Below are positions 24,989-34,206 of a DNA stretch of 64,000 nt, in pieces. The position numbers and the translations under genes are program-made. The notes beneath the pieces are model-generated. The model saw only the letters and a program-made list of their open reading frames with translations, did not search any database and had not been told where the DNA came from. Source of the stretch: Fibrobacter sp. (lineage in GTDB: Bacteria; Fibrobacterota; Fibrobacteria; Fibrobacterales; Fibrobacteraceae); NCBI RefSeq assembly GCF_017545445.1, contig NZ_JAFWOM010000011.1:1-64000 (forward strand), read 5' to 3'. Positions within the stretch are counted from its first letter, which is position 1, and the number at the start of each line of letters is the position of its first letter.

Positions 24989-26245
24989 CTAAATCGTCCA
25001 ATGGTATTCAAAGCCTAGGCTTACGAAACAATCGATGGTCGTTCTTCCGATTGTCGTGGGTGCGGCACCTGCGTCCGGCGATGGTGCCTCGTAAAGGTCT
25101 CGACCGCGGCTTGAAAGCCCTGCACGTAAATCAACTCCGTAATGTTTTTTGAAGACGAACTGCCCGCCGATTCCGAGCAGAGCTCCTTTATAGACATCTT
25201 CGAATTTTATACGGTATTGATAGGCTCGCGACGGCTTTTTGACATCGCTTTTGAGTCCAATGTCTTCGTTATAGAACGTGTATTGGAATCCGATAAATGC
25301 GAGTGGCGTAATGTCTAGCCAAGGCGTGACAGGGTATGTCATGGAGAAAAGCACATTGAGCCCGATATCGTGCTGCCCAAATTCCCAATGGTCGAGCTCA
25401 CGATAAATGGTATCGGAGTTGTCTGTTTTCATATCGCGGTTGGAATAGCGGTACATGAATTCCACGCCGATAAAACCGTGCCACGTGAGGCCTGCATAAA
25501 TAGAAAGGTAGGGGTCTGCATCGTCGATAAAGTTCCAGAGGCTTACAGAATCTTTAGTAATGCGGTAGTTGCGGACTCGGCTTCTGGTGTGGTTTTTGGT
25601 CCAGTTGTCCGGCGTGAATGGGAAATGCGCTTGGGAGTATCCAATGCCCATCCCTGCCCAGATTTTTAAATTGGGAACTTCTTTGTACAAGTCGTCGGGT
25701 TCCGTTCTCTGCTTGAGACGTTCTTCTTTTGTGAGGCGGCGCTTGGTGCGTTTGTCGAAAAAGGTTGATGCGATGTCGTCGCTGAGAGCGATCTTGTCGT
25801 TATTCGCTCTTACGATGCCTGCTGCTTGGGGTTCCTGTGATGTTTCGTCAAAGATGGCAATTTGGAAATTTTTGCCTTGGGGGGCGATAAAGAGAACGAT
25901 ATTGTCTTCTAGCGCTTGTATTTTTGCGGCCATGCCGGGGTGCCTTGCTCGCAAGTAGCTAGACTGCAATCCTTTTTCGAGATTGTTCGAAAGCCAAGAT
26001 CCGTAACGTGTGGCTATGGTGTCGCGTTCCCATTCGCCTAGTTCACGGCACTTGGGGTCGCCAATGCCCGTATTGTTGCGACGGAGCGAAAGGCAGAATT
26101 CCGAAGCGTTGATGGGGGAATCTCCGTTCAAAGCCCAAATCAAGATCGTCGCGTCTTTCCAAAGCGTGAAGCGGGAATCGAAGTAAACTTCAGAAGCGCT
26201 TGCCCATGCTGCAAGGAATATTAAAACGGTGAGGAGTTTTTTCAT
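24989..26245 (-). CDS. Uncharacterised outer-membrane protein, C-terminal beta-barrel
   Basis: A 418-residue secreted protein. The N-terminal ~190 residues have mixed structure (ALNGDSPINASEFCLSLRRN with conserved cysteines); from about residue 200 there are alternating aromatic strands with turns (LKIWAGMGIGYSQAHF, PYLSIYAGLTWHGFIGVEFM, DIGLNVLFSMTYPVTPWL) ending in aromatic FVSLGFEYHW, typical of an outer-membrane barrel. It forms an operon with the upstream lipoprotein gene, which it overlaps by 4 bp. Function unknown. Confidence 0.65.
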   Translation of the reverse strand: MKKLLTVLIFLAAWASASEVYFDSRFTLWKDATILIWALNGDSPINASEFCLSLRRNNTGIGDPKCRELGEWERDTIATRYGSWLSNNLEKGLQSSYLRARHPGMAAKIQALEDNIVLFIAPQGKNFQIAIFDETSQEPQAAGIVRANNDKIALSDDIASTFFDKRTKRRLTKEERLKQRTEPDDLYKEVPNLKIWAGMGIGYSQAHFPFTPDNWTKNHTRSRVRNYRITKDSVSLWNFIDDADPYLSIYAGLTWHGFIGVEFMYRYSNRDMKTDNSDTIYRELDHWEFGQHDIGLNVLFSMTYPVTPWLDITPLAFIGFQYTFYNEDIGLKSDVKKPSRAYQYRIKFEDVYKGALLGIGGQFVFKKHYGVDLRAGLSSRGRDLYEAPSPDAGAAPTTIGRTTIDCFVSLGFEYHWTI

Positions 26246-26937
26246 TTGCCAACTCCTGCGATAAGATTCTTGCGGATTTTTTGGACTGCAATTTGGATAA
26301 GATTTGTTAAGTTTGCGAGTTTATATGTTGTAATGGGCTGCTGGATTTCGTCAACGGCACTGAATAGCGGACGTTGCTTTATGTTATCCCAAAGCGTATA
26401 GGAAAAAATCGCACTGACGTTTTCTGGCTTGCGGATGCTGCCGCTTTCGTTGTGAATCAGCGCATAGTCAAAGAAGTCTTCTCGCTTCAAATCCGTTCCG
26501 ATGATGAACTCGTGCAAAATGAGGACCATGGAAGGCTCGTTGCCTGAGGCGTCCTTGAGGGTTACGCCTTGTTCCGGAATGTGTCCTTTGATGAAAATGC
26601 GTTCGTCAAGCTTTAGGCTTTCTTCGGGGAATTTGGTGATTGCTGAATCCGAGAGTACGGTCAGTTTTCCGTAGCCCTTGCGCAATTCGTCCTCGAATAT
26701 TTTTCGGCAATGTTGCGTTCCTTTAATTTGTACGCTATCTTTGTCGATTTCGAGACGCTTGGCAAACCATGATGAACGCGAAATGACAAATGCGTTCTCG
26801 ACGCCCGTCACCGTTATACCGCCATAAGGAGCCTTATGGTATAAAGGGTGACTTGCTGTCCAATGATATGAGTCTGCACACCCGGTGAGCATGCAAAATG
26901 CAAATCCAAAGGATAGTATGGACTTCTTGAACGTCAT
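26242..26937 (-). CDS. Uncharacterised lipoprotein
   Basis: A 231-residue lipoprotein with lipobox MLTGC near residue 19, followed by a domain with DAS/IKGHIPEQGVTLKDASG strands and a helical C-terminus (LANLTNLIQIAVQKIRKN). I recognise no family. Its last four bases overlap the downstream barrel protein's start (ATGA), so the two probably form one complex at the outer membrane. Confidence 0.65.
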   Translation of the reverse strand: MTFKKSILSFGFAFCMLTGCADSYHWTASHPLYHKAPYGGITVTGVENAFVISRSSWFAKRLEIDKDSVQIKGTQHCRKIFEDELRKGYGKLTVLSDSAITKFPEESLKLDERIFIKGHIPEQGVTLKDASGNEPSMVLILHEFIIGTDLKREDFFDYALIHNESGSIRKPENVSAIFSYTLWDNIKQRPLFSAVDEIQQPITTYKLANLTNLIQIAVQKIRKNLIAGVGK

Positions 26938-26986
26938 TTGTTCTCGGTGATTTCGCAGAAAAGTTTATGCCGTTTTGAAGGTCGGT

Positions 26987-27658
26987 TTAAACGGCACCCC
27001 ATTTTTCGCGGTATGCATAAACGCGGTCGAGGATTCCTTCGGGAGCGTTAATGGCCTTGCGGTTTTCTTCTTTTTCGAGGAACGCGATGATGTCGTTGAT
27101 GTTTACGATGGAGTGCGCTTCGATGCCGTATTCGTCTTGAACGGTTTGCAAAGCGGACTTGCCGTTTTCAAGCTTTTCCTTGCGATCCACGGAAATGAGG
27201 AGGCCCACGACGTTTGCGTTTTCAATCTGTGAAAGTGCCTGCATCGTTTCGTTCACGCTGGTGCCTGCGGTAATCACGTCTTCGATGATGACGACGTTCG
27301 TCTTTTCGGCATACTTGTAACCGACGAGAGAGCCGCCTTCGCCATGATCCTTGACTTCTTTTCTGTTGTATGTAAATGTGAGGTTCTGGGCGTAAAGGTC
27401 CGAGAGCTTCATGGCGGTTGCTGCACAAAGAGGAATGCCTTTGTATGCCGGACCGTAGAGGTTCTGGGCCTTGCCATCGAAATGAACCATGAATGCAGAA
27501 GCGTAAAATTCAGCAAGCTTTGAAAGCGACGCTCCTGTGCGGAACTCTCCAGTGTTGATAAAGTAAGGCGTTTGACGACCGCTCTTGGTAATGAAGTCGC
27601 CAAATTTGAGAGCACCTGATTCTACGAGAAAGTGTACAAAAGTATCTGTGTTGTTCAT
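26987..27658 (-). CDS. pyrE: Orotate phosphoribosyltransferase
   Basis: A 223-residue PRTase. VVIIEDVITAGTSVNE is the PRPP-binding loop and YGPAYKGIPLCAATAM the second signature; HGEGGSLVGYKY supplies the flexible loop lysine. It joins orotate and PRPP to OMP in pyrimidine synthesis. It is the second gene of a close-packed minus-strand set (pyrE begins 9 bp after a membrane-protein gene). Confidence 0.94.
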   Translation of the reverse strand: MNNTDTFVHFLVESGALKFGDFITKSGRQTPYFINTGEFRTGASLSKLAEFYASAFMVHFDGKAQNLYGPAYKGIPLCAATAMKLSDLYAQNLTFTYNRKEVKDHGEGGSLVGYKYAEKTNVVIIEDVITAGTSVNETMQALSQIENANVVGLLISVDRKEKLENGKSALQTVQDEYGIEAHSIVNINDIIAFLEKEENRKAINAPEGILDRVYAYREKWGAV

Positions 27659-27667
27659 TGAAAACTC

Positions 27668-28303
27668 CTAACCTTTTGCTCCTGCGAGGAGCGATATAAC
27701 TTCTGAGATTACGTTGTAATCAGTGGCGAACTGGATCGCGAACATGGCGACCAAGCATACAACGCAAAGCACTAAATACCAGTGGAAAGATTTTTCGAAA
27801 CCTTTGATTTTCATCTTGAACAAGAGCCATACGACAAAGCTCAAGATGGCGCTAAAGACCCATGCGGCCGTCGTGTTCAAGGCTGCAATGCGGCTCACTG
27901 CAAATGTTATCGCAATCCCCGGCATAAAGAAGAACGCGAAGCTTAGAACGACGAGCAGCGCAAAGCCGACGTAGTAGGCCAGTCCGCGGTCTTTTTTGAT
28001 GATCACTTGAGAACCGATGGTCGTCTGTTCTTCTTCGCCTGTCATTGGGTTCACGAACGTTTCAGGCTTGAACTTCTTGTACGGCGAGGCGGAAACTTCA
28101 TCCTTGGGCTTTGCCGGTCGAATGACTTCACCTGTCATCGGGTTGATAAGTTCCCCTTGTGAAGAAGAGTCTTCTACCGCTGCCGGTGCGACTTCAGTAG
28201 GCGCTTCAATCTTTGTTTCGTTGACGGCTTCTTTGCCTACATTGTTGTCCACTATTGTGGTCGGATCTTGAGCGGGGGCTTCGTTTTTAATTTCTTCTGA
28301 CAT
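27668..28303 (-). CDS. Membrane protein with NPMTGE repeats
   Basis: A 211-residue protein: acidic, disordered N-terminal 100 residues containing the motif NPMTGE twice (INPMTGEVIRPAKP and FVNPMTGEEEQT), then about three to four transmembrane helices (AYYVGFALLVVLSFAFFFMP, TAAWVFSAILSFVVWLLF, WYLVLCVVCLVAMFAIQF). The repeated NPMTGE motif suggests a cytoplasmic protein-docking segment. No family recognised. It sits between purU and pyrE with 12 and 9 bp gaps, so it is probably co-transcribed. Confidence 0.6.
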   Translation of the reverse strand: MSEEIKNEAPAQDPTTIVDNNVGKEAVNETKIEAPTEVAPAAVEDSSSQGELINPMTGEVIRPAKPKDEVSASPYKKFKPETFVNPMTGEEEQTTIGSQVIIKKDRGLAYYVGFALLVVLSFAFFFMPGIAITFAVSRIAALNTTAAWVFSAILSFVVWLLFKMKIKGFEKSFHWYLVLCVVCLVAMFAIQFATDYNVISEVISLLAGAKG

Positions 28304-28315
28304 AGGTGGTCTCTC

Positions 28316-29161
28316 CTAGAGAATGAAAGTTCTGCCTGCATAGACGAATACGCGATGCTCAAGCCACAGTTTGAGGGCTGCGGACAAAGTGCGTTTTTCG
28401 ATATCCTTGCCTAATTCTACAAGTTCATCAATGCTTGCTGTTTCGGGCACGCGCTGGATGTCCTGACAAATGATCGGCCCTTGGTCGAGGTCTTCTGTCG
28501 CGAAGTGAGCTGTTGCTCCAATAATCTTCACGCCCTTGTGCCATGCCTGGTGGTAAGGCTTCGCTCCCTTGAATGCTGGCAGGAATCCGTGGTGGATGTT
28601 GATGATGCGGTACTTGAATTCTTCAGTAAATGCTTCGCTAAGAATTTGCATGTAACGCGCGAGGACGATGGTGTCCGTGTTAGTTTCTTTGATGATTTCA
28701 CGGAAGCGATTTTCCGGAATGCTCTTGTCGGGGTTGGACGGCACATAGTAGAACGGTACGCCGAAGGTTCCGCCGACAGGGCCTAAGTCCGGGTGGTTTC
28801 CGACAATGCAACTAAACTCGCAGGGGAGGTCGCCGTCGCGACGCTTCAAAAGTAAATCGTAAAGGCAGTGGTCCGTTTTGGAAACGAAAATGGCGACGCG
28901 TTCAGTCTTGGTCGTATCGAACAACTTCCAGTTCAGCTGGAGGTGCGGACCGATGGTTTCGAGGTGTCTTTTGACTTCGGGAATGCCATCCGCTTCGATG
29001 TCGAAAACGGCACGCAAGAAAAATGTTTCGATATCTTTTGCAGTGTGCTGCTGGAGGTCAATAATATTGGCACCGGCTTTCGCAAGTACTTGTGTGGTGC
29101 CGGCAATAAGCCCTTTTTGGTCGGGACAATGAATCTGGAGAATATAACGAGTCATAGACAT
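28316..29161 (-). CDS. purU: Formyltetrahydrofolate deformylase
   Basis: A 281-residue protein: N-terminal ACT domain (YILQIHCPDQKGLIAGTTQV), then a formyltransferase-like domain with RYMQILSEAF, NIHHGFLPAFKGAKPYHQAW (catalytic Asn and His) and DLDQGPIICQD (catalytic Asp). It hydrolyses 10-formyl-THF to formate and THF. First gene of the purU - membrane protein - pyrE run. Confidence 0.93.
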   Translation of the reverse strand: MSMTRYILQIHCPDQKGLIAGTTQVLAKAGANIIDLQQHTAKDIETFFLRAVFDIEADGIPEVKRHLETIGPHLQLNWKLFDTTKTERVAIFVSKTDHCLYDLLLKRRDGDLPCEFSCIVGNHPDLGPVGGTFGVPFYYVPSNPDKSIPENRFREIIKETNTDTIVLARYMQILSEAFTEEFKYRIINIHHGFLPAFKGAKPYHQAWHKGVKIIGATAHFATEDLDQGPIICQDIQRVPETASIDELVELGKDIEKRTLSAALKLWLEHRVFVYAGRTFIL

Positions 29162-29272
29162 GCTATAATATTAAAAAAATTAGGTCTCATTACCAATAAT
29201 TTTGTAATCTTATAGATAAAAAATAACTAACATTACAATATTATTAGGAATTAATTAAAAGAGGATTGTCCA

Positions 29273-30394
29273 ATGGAGAGAATGAAATTATTCAAATTGG
29301 GGATATGCTCTGTGCTTGTCGCTTCTCTTGCACAGTCTTTTGCTGCACCGCCTAAAGCGTGGGATGCTATTTTTAATGCGGAGGGTCAGGGCGAGTATTC
29401 CGCAGCCAAAATTGAGGGAGACATTCGCTTTGGCGAATACACCCACTACAAAAACGTCCAACCGGTTTCATTCCGCGTGGTTGACGGAAAATTCGATTTC
29501 TCCGTTGCTGGTAACATGACGGTTCCGGTGAAAATGATTGAAGATCCGGGTTTCTATGAAAACTGTCGTAATACGATGGAAGCTTGGGTTTCGTATTTCG
29601 ACAAACCTCGTCGTTTTGGAAATGATGAGCTTATCATCTATATTGCCGGTGTCGATTTAGCTTGCGGCAATGATTTGTTCAATGTCCATGATTTACGTAT
29701 AAAGTTTACAAATCCGATGGCGCAGAAGGCTTGGGTTGCCGATTATGAAGGCCGCCAGAAGTTCAAACGTGAACAGCTCTCGGAACTCCGCAAGGCCGAA
29801 CAAGAACATCGTGCCGAAATTCGCGATAAATCTACGTCGTTTACGGACCCGCGTGACGGACAAGTTTACCGCATCATCAAGGTGGAAGGCCGTGAATGGT
29901 TTGCTCAGAACGTGAATTACAATGTCGAAGGGCATTCTTGGTGCTACGAAGACAAGGATTCCTACTGTGCCCGCAGTGGCCGTTTGTACGATTTGGAAGG
30001 CGCCCGCAAGGCTTGCCCGGAAGGCTGGCATTTACCGCGTGACCGCGAATGGTCCGACATGCTCAAGGGGCTCACGGGTTGCTTCGATGGCGTTGACAAG
30101 TGTGGTAGCTTCGCTTCCAAGATGAAGGCTACGACTGGTTGGCAGGGTGGTGGCGGTACCGATGAATATGGCTTTACGGTATTCTCCTCGGGTTATCGCA
30201 AACTTCTTGGCAAAACCACGGTTCGCTACGAAGAAATGGGCGAATATGCAGGTTTCTGGAGCGCCCAGAACGGTCGTAACGAAACGATCTGGCTGTGGGC
30301 GATGGGCCGCATGAGTGACCAGATGGTCCGCCAGCTTGTTCCCGCAACCGCAAAGAACAACGGCTATTCCGTGAGATGCATTAACGGAAATTAG
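29273..30394 (+). CDS. FISUMP-domain secreted protein
   Basis: A 373-residue protein with a cleavable signal peptide (ends SFAAPP), an unassigned N-terminal domain (about 30-175), a charged helical stretch (RQKFKREQLSELRKAEQEHR), then one FISUMP domain: TDPRDGQVYRIIKVEGREWF, ACPEGWHLPRDREW, GTDEYGFTVFSSGY and a C-terminal YSVRCIN. Unlike its relatives it has no lipobox and lacks the serine linker. AGAGG lies 8 bases before the ATG. Confidence 0.85.
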   Translation: MERMKLFKLGICSVLVASLAQSFAAPPKAWDAIFNAEGQGEYSAAKIEGDIRFGEYTHYKNVQPVSFRVVDGKFDFSVAGNMTVPVKMIEDPGFYENCRNTMEAWVSYFDKPRRFGNDELIIYIAGVDLACGNDLFNVHDLRIKFTNPMAQKAWVADYEGRQKFKREQLSELRKAEQEHRAEIRDKSTSFTDPRDGQVYRIIKVEGREWFAQNVNYNVEGHSWCYEDKDSYCARSGRLYDLEGARKACPEGWHLPRDREWSDMLKGLTGCFDGVDKCGSFASKMKATTGWQGGGGTDEYGFTVFSSGYRKLLGKTTVRYEEMGEYAGFWSAQNGRNETIWLWAMGRMSDQMVRQLVPATAKNNGYSVRCINGN

Positions 30395-30434
30395 TAGACA
30401 GTAGGAAGTAGTCGGTAGGAAGTATTCCGAACGC

Positions 30435-30472
30435 AAAAAAAAACGAGAGCTTTCAAGCTCTCGTTTTTTTTT
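30435..30472. terminator. Bidirectional Rho-independent terminator
   Basis: Perfect 10-bp stem ACGAGAGCTT / AAGCTCTCGT flanked by nine A's and nine T's, placed between the FISUMP gene and the convergent argS operon. It can stop transcription from both sides. Confidence 0.93.
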
Positions 30473-30474
30473 AC

Positions 30475-30617
30475 TGTCTACTAGTACTTTCGCTTTGCTC
30501 AAGTACCAAATGCTGGTCTCGGTCATGCCAAAACAAGTTTTGTCGCGACACTCGACCTACGCATTTGTCTAACTGTCTACTTCTTACTTCCTACTTCCTA
30601 CTGCGCGAAGCGCGCTG
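30475..30617. repeat. Low-complexity repeats (CTACTTCCTACTTCC type)
   Basis: Units such as ACTTCTTACTTCCTACTT and CTGTCTACT fill the gap up to the argS stop. The same words are found near 30396-30425 (as reverse complements), 38945 and 63780. Confidence 0.65.
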
Positions 30618-32330
30618 CTACATCTGGCGGATGGGGAAGAGGCCGAGCAAATCGAGCACGTTTTCGAGCACAATCTGCGTGGATTGCACGAGGAAGAGTC
30701 TGGACTTTTCTTCAGCGGATCCGAGCACGCGGTCTTCGTGGATGAACTTGTGTGCGGCTTCGGCAATTTCGAGTGCGTATTGCGCAAGCACGCTCGGCTC
30801 ATCGTCCTTGACGGCGGCGAGAATCTTTTCGCCCTTCTTTGCGAGAATGTTGATGAGGCTGTAAGCGGCGTCATCGGTCAGCTGGGCGTAATCCACGTCG
30901 GCAACGTTCACCGTGTAGCCGGCCTTGCGCATGATGCTGCAAAGACGCACATGAGCGTTCTGCACGTACGGACCTGTATCGCCTTCGAAGCTCATCACGG
31001 CATCCCAGTCAAAGCGGACATCCTTCAAGCGGCTGTTCTTGAGGTCGTTGAAGGTGAGCGCGCTGATGCCGATCTGGCGTGCGATGAGTTCCTTGTTTTC
31101 GAGGTTCGGATTCTTTTCGTCGATGAATTCGAGAATCTTCTTCTGGGCGGCTTCGATCACGTCGCGGAGGAGGCTTGCCGTACCGGTACGGGTCTTGCCC
31201 TTTTCCCACTTGCCATCGACCATCTGGAGGATCACGCCGAACGGAATGTGGTACATGTCCTTGTACCATTCGCGGCCCATCTTCTTCAAAACGTGGAACA
31301 CTTGCTTGAAGTGGAGCGCTTGTCCTAAATCAACCACGTAAAGGCACTTGTCGAAGTTGTATTCCTTCTTGCGGTAAATGGCGGCGGCGAGGTCGCGAGT
31401 TGCGTACAACGTGGAACCATCGCTCTTGCGGATAAGGCACGGATTCAAGTCGAATTCGTCGAGCATCACCACGTCGCGTTCTTGGCTGTTTACCAACAAG
31501 TTCTTTTCGCGGAGTTTGTCGAGCACTGCCGGAATCTTGTCTTCAAAGAAGGATTCGCCGGTGTAGTGATCAAAGCCAACGCCCATCATGTCGTAAATGC
31601 GCATGAGTTCCTTGAGCGTTGCGGCGCGGAATGCGGTCCACAGCTTGCGGTAGAATTCGTCACCTTGTTCAAGCTTCGTAAATGCGGCGCGTGCTTCATC
31701 TTCGAGACCGGGTTCTTCTTTGCTTGCTTTGGAGAAGCTTGCGTAAAGGATGTTGAGTTCCTTCACAGTGAGTGCGTCCAAAGTGGCTTCGTCGGTCGGG
31801 AGCTTTTCGCGGAGGTACATCACGATGAGCTTACCGAATGCTGTGCCCCAGTCACCGAGGTGGTTGATGCGTTCAACCTTGTAACCGGCGGCCTTGTAAA
31901 TGCGGGCGAGCGAGTTACCAATCATCGTAGAGCGCAGATGATGGAAGGCGAGTTCCTTACCGATGTTCGGGGAGCTGTAGTCGATGCAGACAACCTTGCC
32001 GTTCGATGCGGCGTGACCGTATGTGAGGCCCTTTGCGGCGATTTCGTCGAGAGTCGATTTGGCGAGGAAACCACGGTCAATAAAGAAGTTGAGGTAGCCG
32101 TTTACGGCTTCAACTTTAGAAAGGCCTGCCGGGAGCTGAACCTTGGAGGCTAAATCTTCGGCAATGAGCTTCGGTGCTTTGCGGAGCGTCTTGGCAAGCG
32201 AAAAGCAAGGAATTGTGTAGTTGCCGTGACTTGTATCAGGCGGCACGGAAATAAGTTTCAATGCGGCTTCTTCGTCAAAAGCTCCAGTTGCTGCAAGTGC
32301 CTTTGCGATTTCTGCATTAAATGAGTTCAT
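30618..32330 (-). CDS. argS: Arginyl-tRNA synthetase
   Basis: A 570-residue class I synthetase. SSPNIGKELAFHHLRSTMIG holds the HIGH-like motif; NHLGDWGTAFGKLI and the C-terminal DALR region (YVQNAHVRLCSIMRKAG ... LFLVQSTQIVLENVLDLLGL) are characteristic, and the KMSK loop is replaced by KTRTG, as usual for ArgRS. I start at the ATG at 32330 (MNSFNAEIAK), with GGAG six bases upstream; this overlaps the end of rsfS by 14 bp, so translation is coupled. Confidence 0.94.
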   Translation of the reverse strand: MNSFNAEIAKALAATGAFDEEAALKLISVPPDTSHGNYTIPCFSLAKTLRKAPKLIAEDLASKVQLPAGLSKVEAVNGYLNFFIDRGFLAKSTLDEIAAKGLTYGHAASNGKVVCIDYSSPNIGKELAFHHLRSTMIGNSLARIYKAAGYKVERINHLGDWGTAFGKLIVMYLREKLPTDEATLDALTVKELNILYASFSKASKEEPGLEDEARAAFTKLEQGDEFYRKLWTAFRAATLKELMRIYDMMGVGFDHYTGESFFEDKIPAVLDKLREKNLLVNSQERDVVMLDEFDLNPCLIRKSDGSTLYATRDLAAAIYRKKEYNFDKCLYVVDLGQALHFKQVFHVLKKMGREWYKDMYHIPFGVILQMVDGKWEKGKTRTGTASLLRDVIEAAQKKILEFIDEKNPNLENKELIARQIGISALTFNDLKNSRLKDVRFDWDAVMSFEGDTGPYVQNAHVRLCSIMRKAGYTVNVADVDYAQLTDDAAYSLINILAKKGEKILAAVKDDEPSVLAQYALEIAEAAHKFIHEDRVLGSAEEKSRLFLVQSTQIVLENVLDLLGLFPIRQM

Positions 32331-32736
32331 TGTCATCTCCAGACTTCTTGGCGTTTTCGCGGATAAAGTCATTTTCGTCGAGGTCCGAAATCTTGCCATC
32401 AGCATAGAGGCGTTCAAAGGAGATTTCGCTTCTCTTTTCTTCTTCGAACAGGTGAACCATCAGGTCAAGACCTGCATCGAAGATGGCCCAGCGTACGCCT
32501 TCTTTGTATTCCACACCGATATAGTGGAGCTTGCGAGCCTTGAACTCTTTGGTGAGTTCGTTCAAAATCGCCTGCATCTGGGCTTCGCTTTCGCAAGTGG
32601 CGATGAGGAAGTAATCCGCTTCATTCTTGATTCCACGGAGGTCGATGAGCTGCACGTTTTGGGCGCGAAGTTCAAAAAGGATACCTGCACCAAGCTTAAC
32701 GGTTTCTGAAAGATCTTGGTTATTTGTTGCTGTCAT
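32317..32736 (-). CDS. rsfS: Ribosomal silencing factor RsfS
   Basis: A 139-residue Iojap/RsfS protein: AQNVQLIDLRGIKNEADYFL, CESEAQMQAILNELTKE, GVRWAIFDAGLDLMVHLFEEEKR. RsfS binds ribosomal protein L14 and blocks subunit joining in stationary phase. It overlaps the preceding lipoprotein gene by 17 bp and argS by 14 bp, so all three are one operon. Confidence 0.93.
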   Translation of the reverse strand: MTATNNQDLSETVKLGAGILFELRAQNVQLIDLRGIKNEADYFLIATCESEAQMQAILNELTKEFKARKLHYIGVEYKEGVRWAIFDAGLDLMVHLFEEEKRSEISFERLYADGKISDLDENDFIRENAKKSGDDNELI

Positions 32737-33169
32737 TTTGTACTCCCTGATCGGGTTCTATTATTTGTTGAAAATCTCTTCCGGTATGCACGACGGCATC
32801 GACCGTGGCATTTTTATTCAATAGCACTAAAACGTTTTTCGTCTTGAGCGTGGCGGCGAGAACTTGAGCCCCTTCCCATTCCGGGTTTCGGAGAACAATG
32901 ATGGTCTCGTCGTAATTTTGAAGGCGTTCGTTGTCGATATGAACAACATCAAATCCGTTCTCGCGTAAAAAAGAACGCATTTTGACGGCAGCACCCTTCA
33001 TGCTGCAACTGTTCAGCACTTCGACTTCGCCTTTGATACGGCGAACTTCGCGTTTGACGGGGGCAGGCTTTTCTTCTTCGCAACCTGCAAAGAGGAATGC
33101 GGCAAAAACAGCCGAAGAAACTCCTACGGCAAAGTTTAGGCGGAAAGCTTTAGAATAGTTGTGGAACAT
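32720..33169 (-). CDS. LytR_C-domain lipoprotein
   Basis: A 149-residue lipoprotein (lipobox FAGC near residue 30) with a single LytR C-terminal domain: GEVEVLNSCSMKGAAVKMRS, RLQNYDETIIVLRNPEWEGA and TKNVLVLLNKNATVDAVV. LytR_C domains occur on cell-envelope proteins, often near rsfS in bacterial genomes. It opens the operon with rsfS and argS, with a 17-bp overlap. Confidence 0.82.
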   Translation of the reverse strand: MFHNYSKAFRLNFAVGVSSAVFAAFLFAGCEEEKPAPVKREVRRIKGEVEVLNSCSMKGAAVKMRSFLRENGFDVVHIDNERLQNYDETIIVLRNPEWEGAQVLAATLKTKNVLVLLNKNATVDAVVHTGRDFQQIIEPDQGVQNDSNK

Positions 33170-33186
33170 TCTTTGCTATAAAATTT

Positions 33187-33252
33187 AGCAAAAAATAAAA
33201 AAGACCCCGGAATGGTTCGGCTCAAGGATGGTGAGTCAAACCAGTCTGGGGT
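33187..33252 (-). terminator. Long nested Rho-independent terminator
   Basis: Minus-strand hairpin of three stacked stems, ACCCC/GGGGT, TGGTT/AACCA and ACTCA/TTGAG, with a CCATCC loop, followed by TCTTTTTTATTTTTT. It follows the stop of the paralogous envelope gene at 33274 and precedes the LytR_C operon. Confidence 0.85.
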
Positions 33253-33273
33253 AACAATGTAGAATAGATGTGC

Positions 33274-33870
33274 TTACTGGCAGAGTATGGAACTGCGACT
33301 AGGGCATTCGTTGTGGAAGAAATGGCGAGGACCGTAAGCTTTGAACGCGTCTCTTTCGTTGACGTAAGAAAGTCTTACATACGTATTTTCGCTGGGTTTG
33401 TATTCAAGCGAAATGTCTGGAATCAACACGCTGACGTTGCCTTGACGTAAGTCTTCTCTTGCGATACGGGAGCCGTTATTAATATTGGCGAAAAGCGGCA
33501 TCCCAAGGCCGACGTTTGCGTACAAGTGCAGGTTCGGCGTAAATTCGTAGGCAAAATGAGCCATAAAGCTCTGATTTGCGAACGATCCGAAGCTCCCTGC
33601 TACGAAATTAAGAGAATAGCTGTACGCAACTTTCAGTGCGGGGTCGAATGTGTCGTGACGCACCAGTCGGTCGGAATCGAAATGTTCGCGGTTCCATGGA
33701 ATACCGTTGTCTTGAATAACGTAAACGTTATCGTCGGCGGTGTTTGCGGGAGCCGTGGCTTCGGAGACGATTTGGGAAGCGGTTACGGCAGATTCTATAT
33801 TTGCGGGAGCGTCCGCAAAGGCTAGCATTGTTATGCTAAGGGCAGATAAAATAATGTATTTCATATTCAT
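33274..33870 (-). CDS. Envelope protein, paralogue A of a tandem pair
   Basis: A secreted protein of about 198 residues (signal peptide ends near LAFADAP) followed by a proline/alanine-rich stretch and a conserved domain: IPWNREHFDSDRLVRHDTFD, FAYEFTPNLHLYANVGLGMP, YKPSENTYVRLSYVNERDAF and a C-terminal AYGPRHFFHNECPSR. The alternating aromatic strands suggest a small beta-barrel or outer-membrane-associated domain. The gene at 34207 is a close paralogue, so this is a recent tandem duplication. Start at 33870 (MNMKY) or 33864; no clear ribosome binding site distinguishes them. Confidence 0.7.
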   Translation of the reverse strand: MNMKYIILSALSITMLAFADAPANIESAVTASQIVSEATAPANTADDNVYVIQDNGIPWNREHFDSDRLVRHDTFDPALKVAYSYSLNFVAGSFGSFANQSFMAHFAYEFTPNLHLYANVGLGMPLFANINNGSRIAREDLRQGNVSVLIPDISLEYKPSENTYVRLSYVNERDAFKAYGPRHFFHNECPSRSSILCQ

Positions 33871-33910
33871 GCCAATGAATATACAAAAGTGTGCAAGGCG
33901 AGAGTAGCAA

Positions 33911-34150
33911 AATCGTGCTTGCACGATTTTATTACCGAGCCGTAGCCACTGACGCCGAAGGCGTCAAAAGTGTGCAAAACGAGTGTCGCGGGCGACTGCT
34001 TGCAGGCGCACATGACCGAGTGAAGCCACGGATGTCGAAGACATCAAAAGTACGCAAGGCGAGAGTAGCGGGCGACTGCTTGCAGGCGCACATGACCGAG
34101 TGAAGCCACGGATGTCGAAGACATCAAAAGTACGCAAGGCGAGAGTAGCG
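33911..34150. repeat. 80-bp tandem repeat with GAA-loop hairpins
   Basis: Two perfect 80-bp units (33991-34070, 34071-34150) and a degenerate third (33911-33990). Each has a hairpin with a GAA loop: GATGTC-GAA-GACATC at 34031 and 34111, and GACGCC-GAA-GGCGTC at 33951. The first unit has AAAATCGTGC/GCACGATTTT where the perfect units have a different core. The block separates the two paralogous envelope genes. Confidence 0.92.
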
Positions 34151-34206
34151 AGAAAGCTTGCACTAACTTGCACTAAAAAAGGGCGCAGAATATTTATAGG
34201 CGGATT

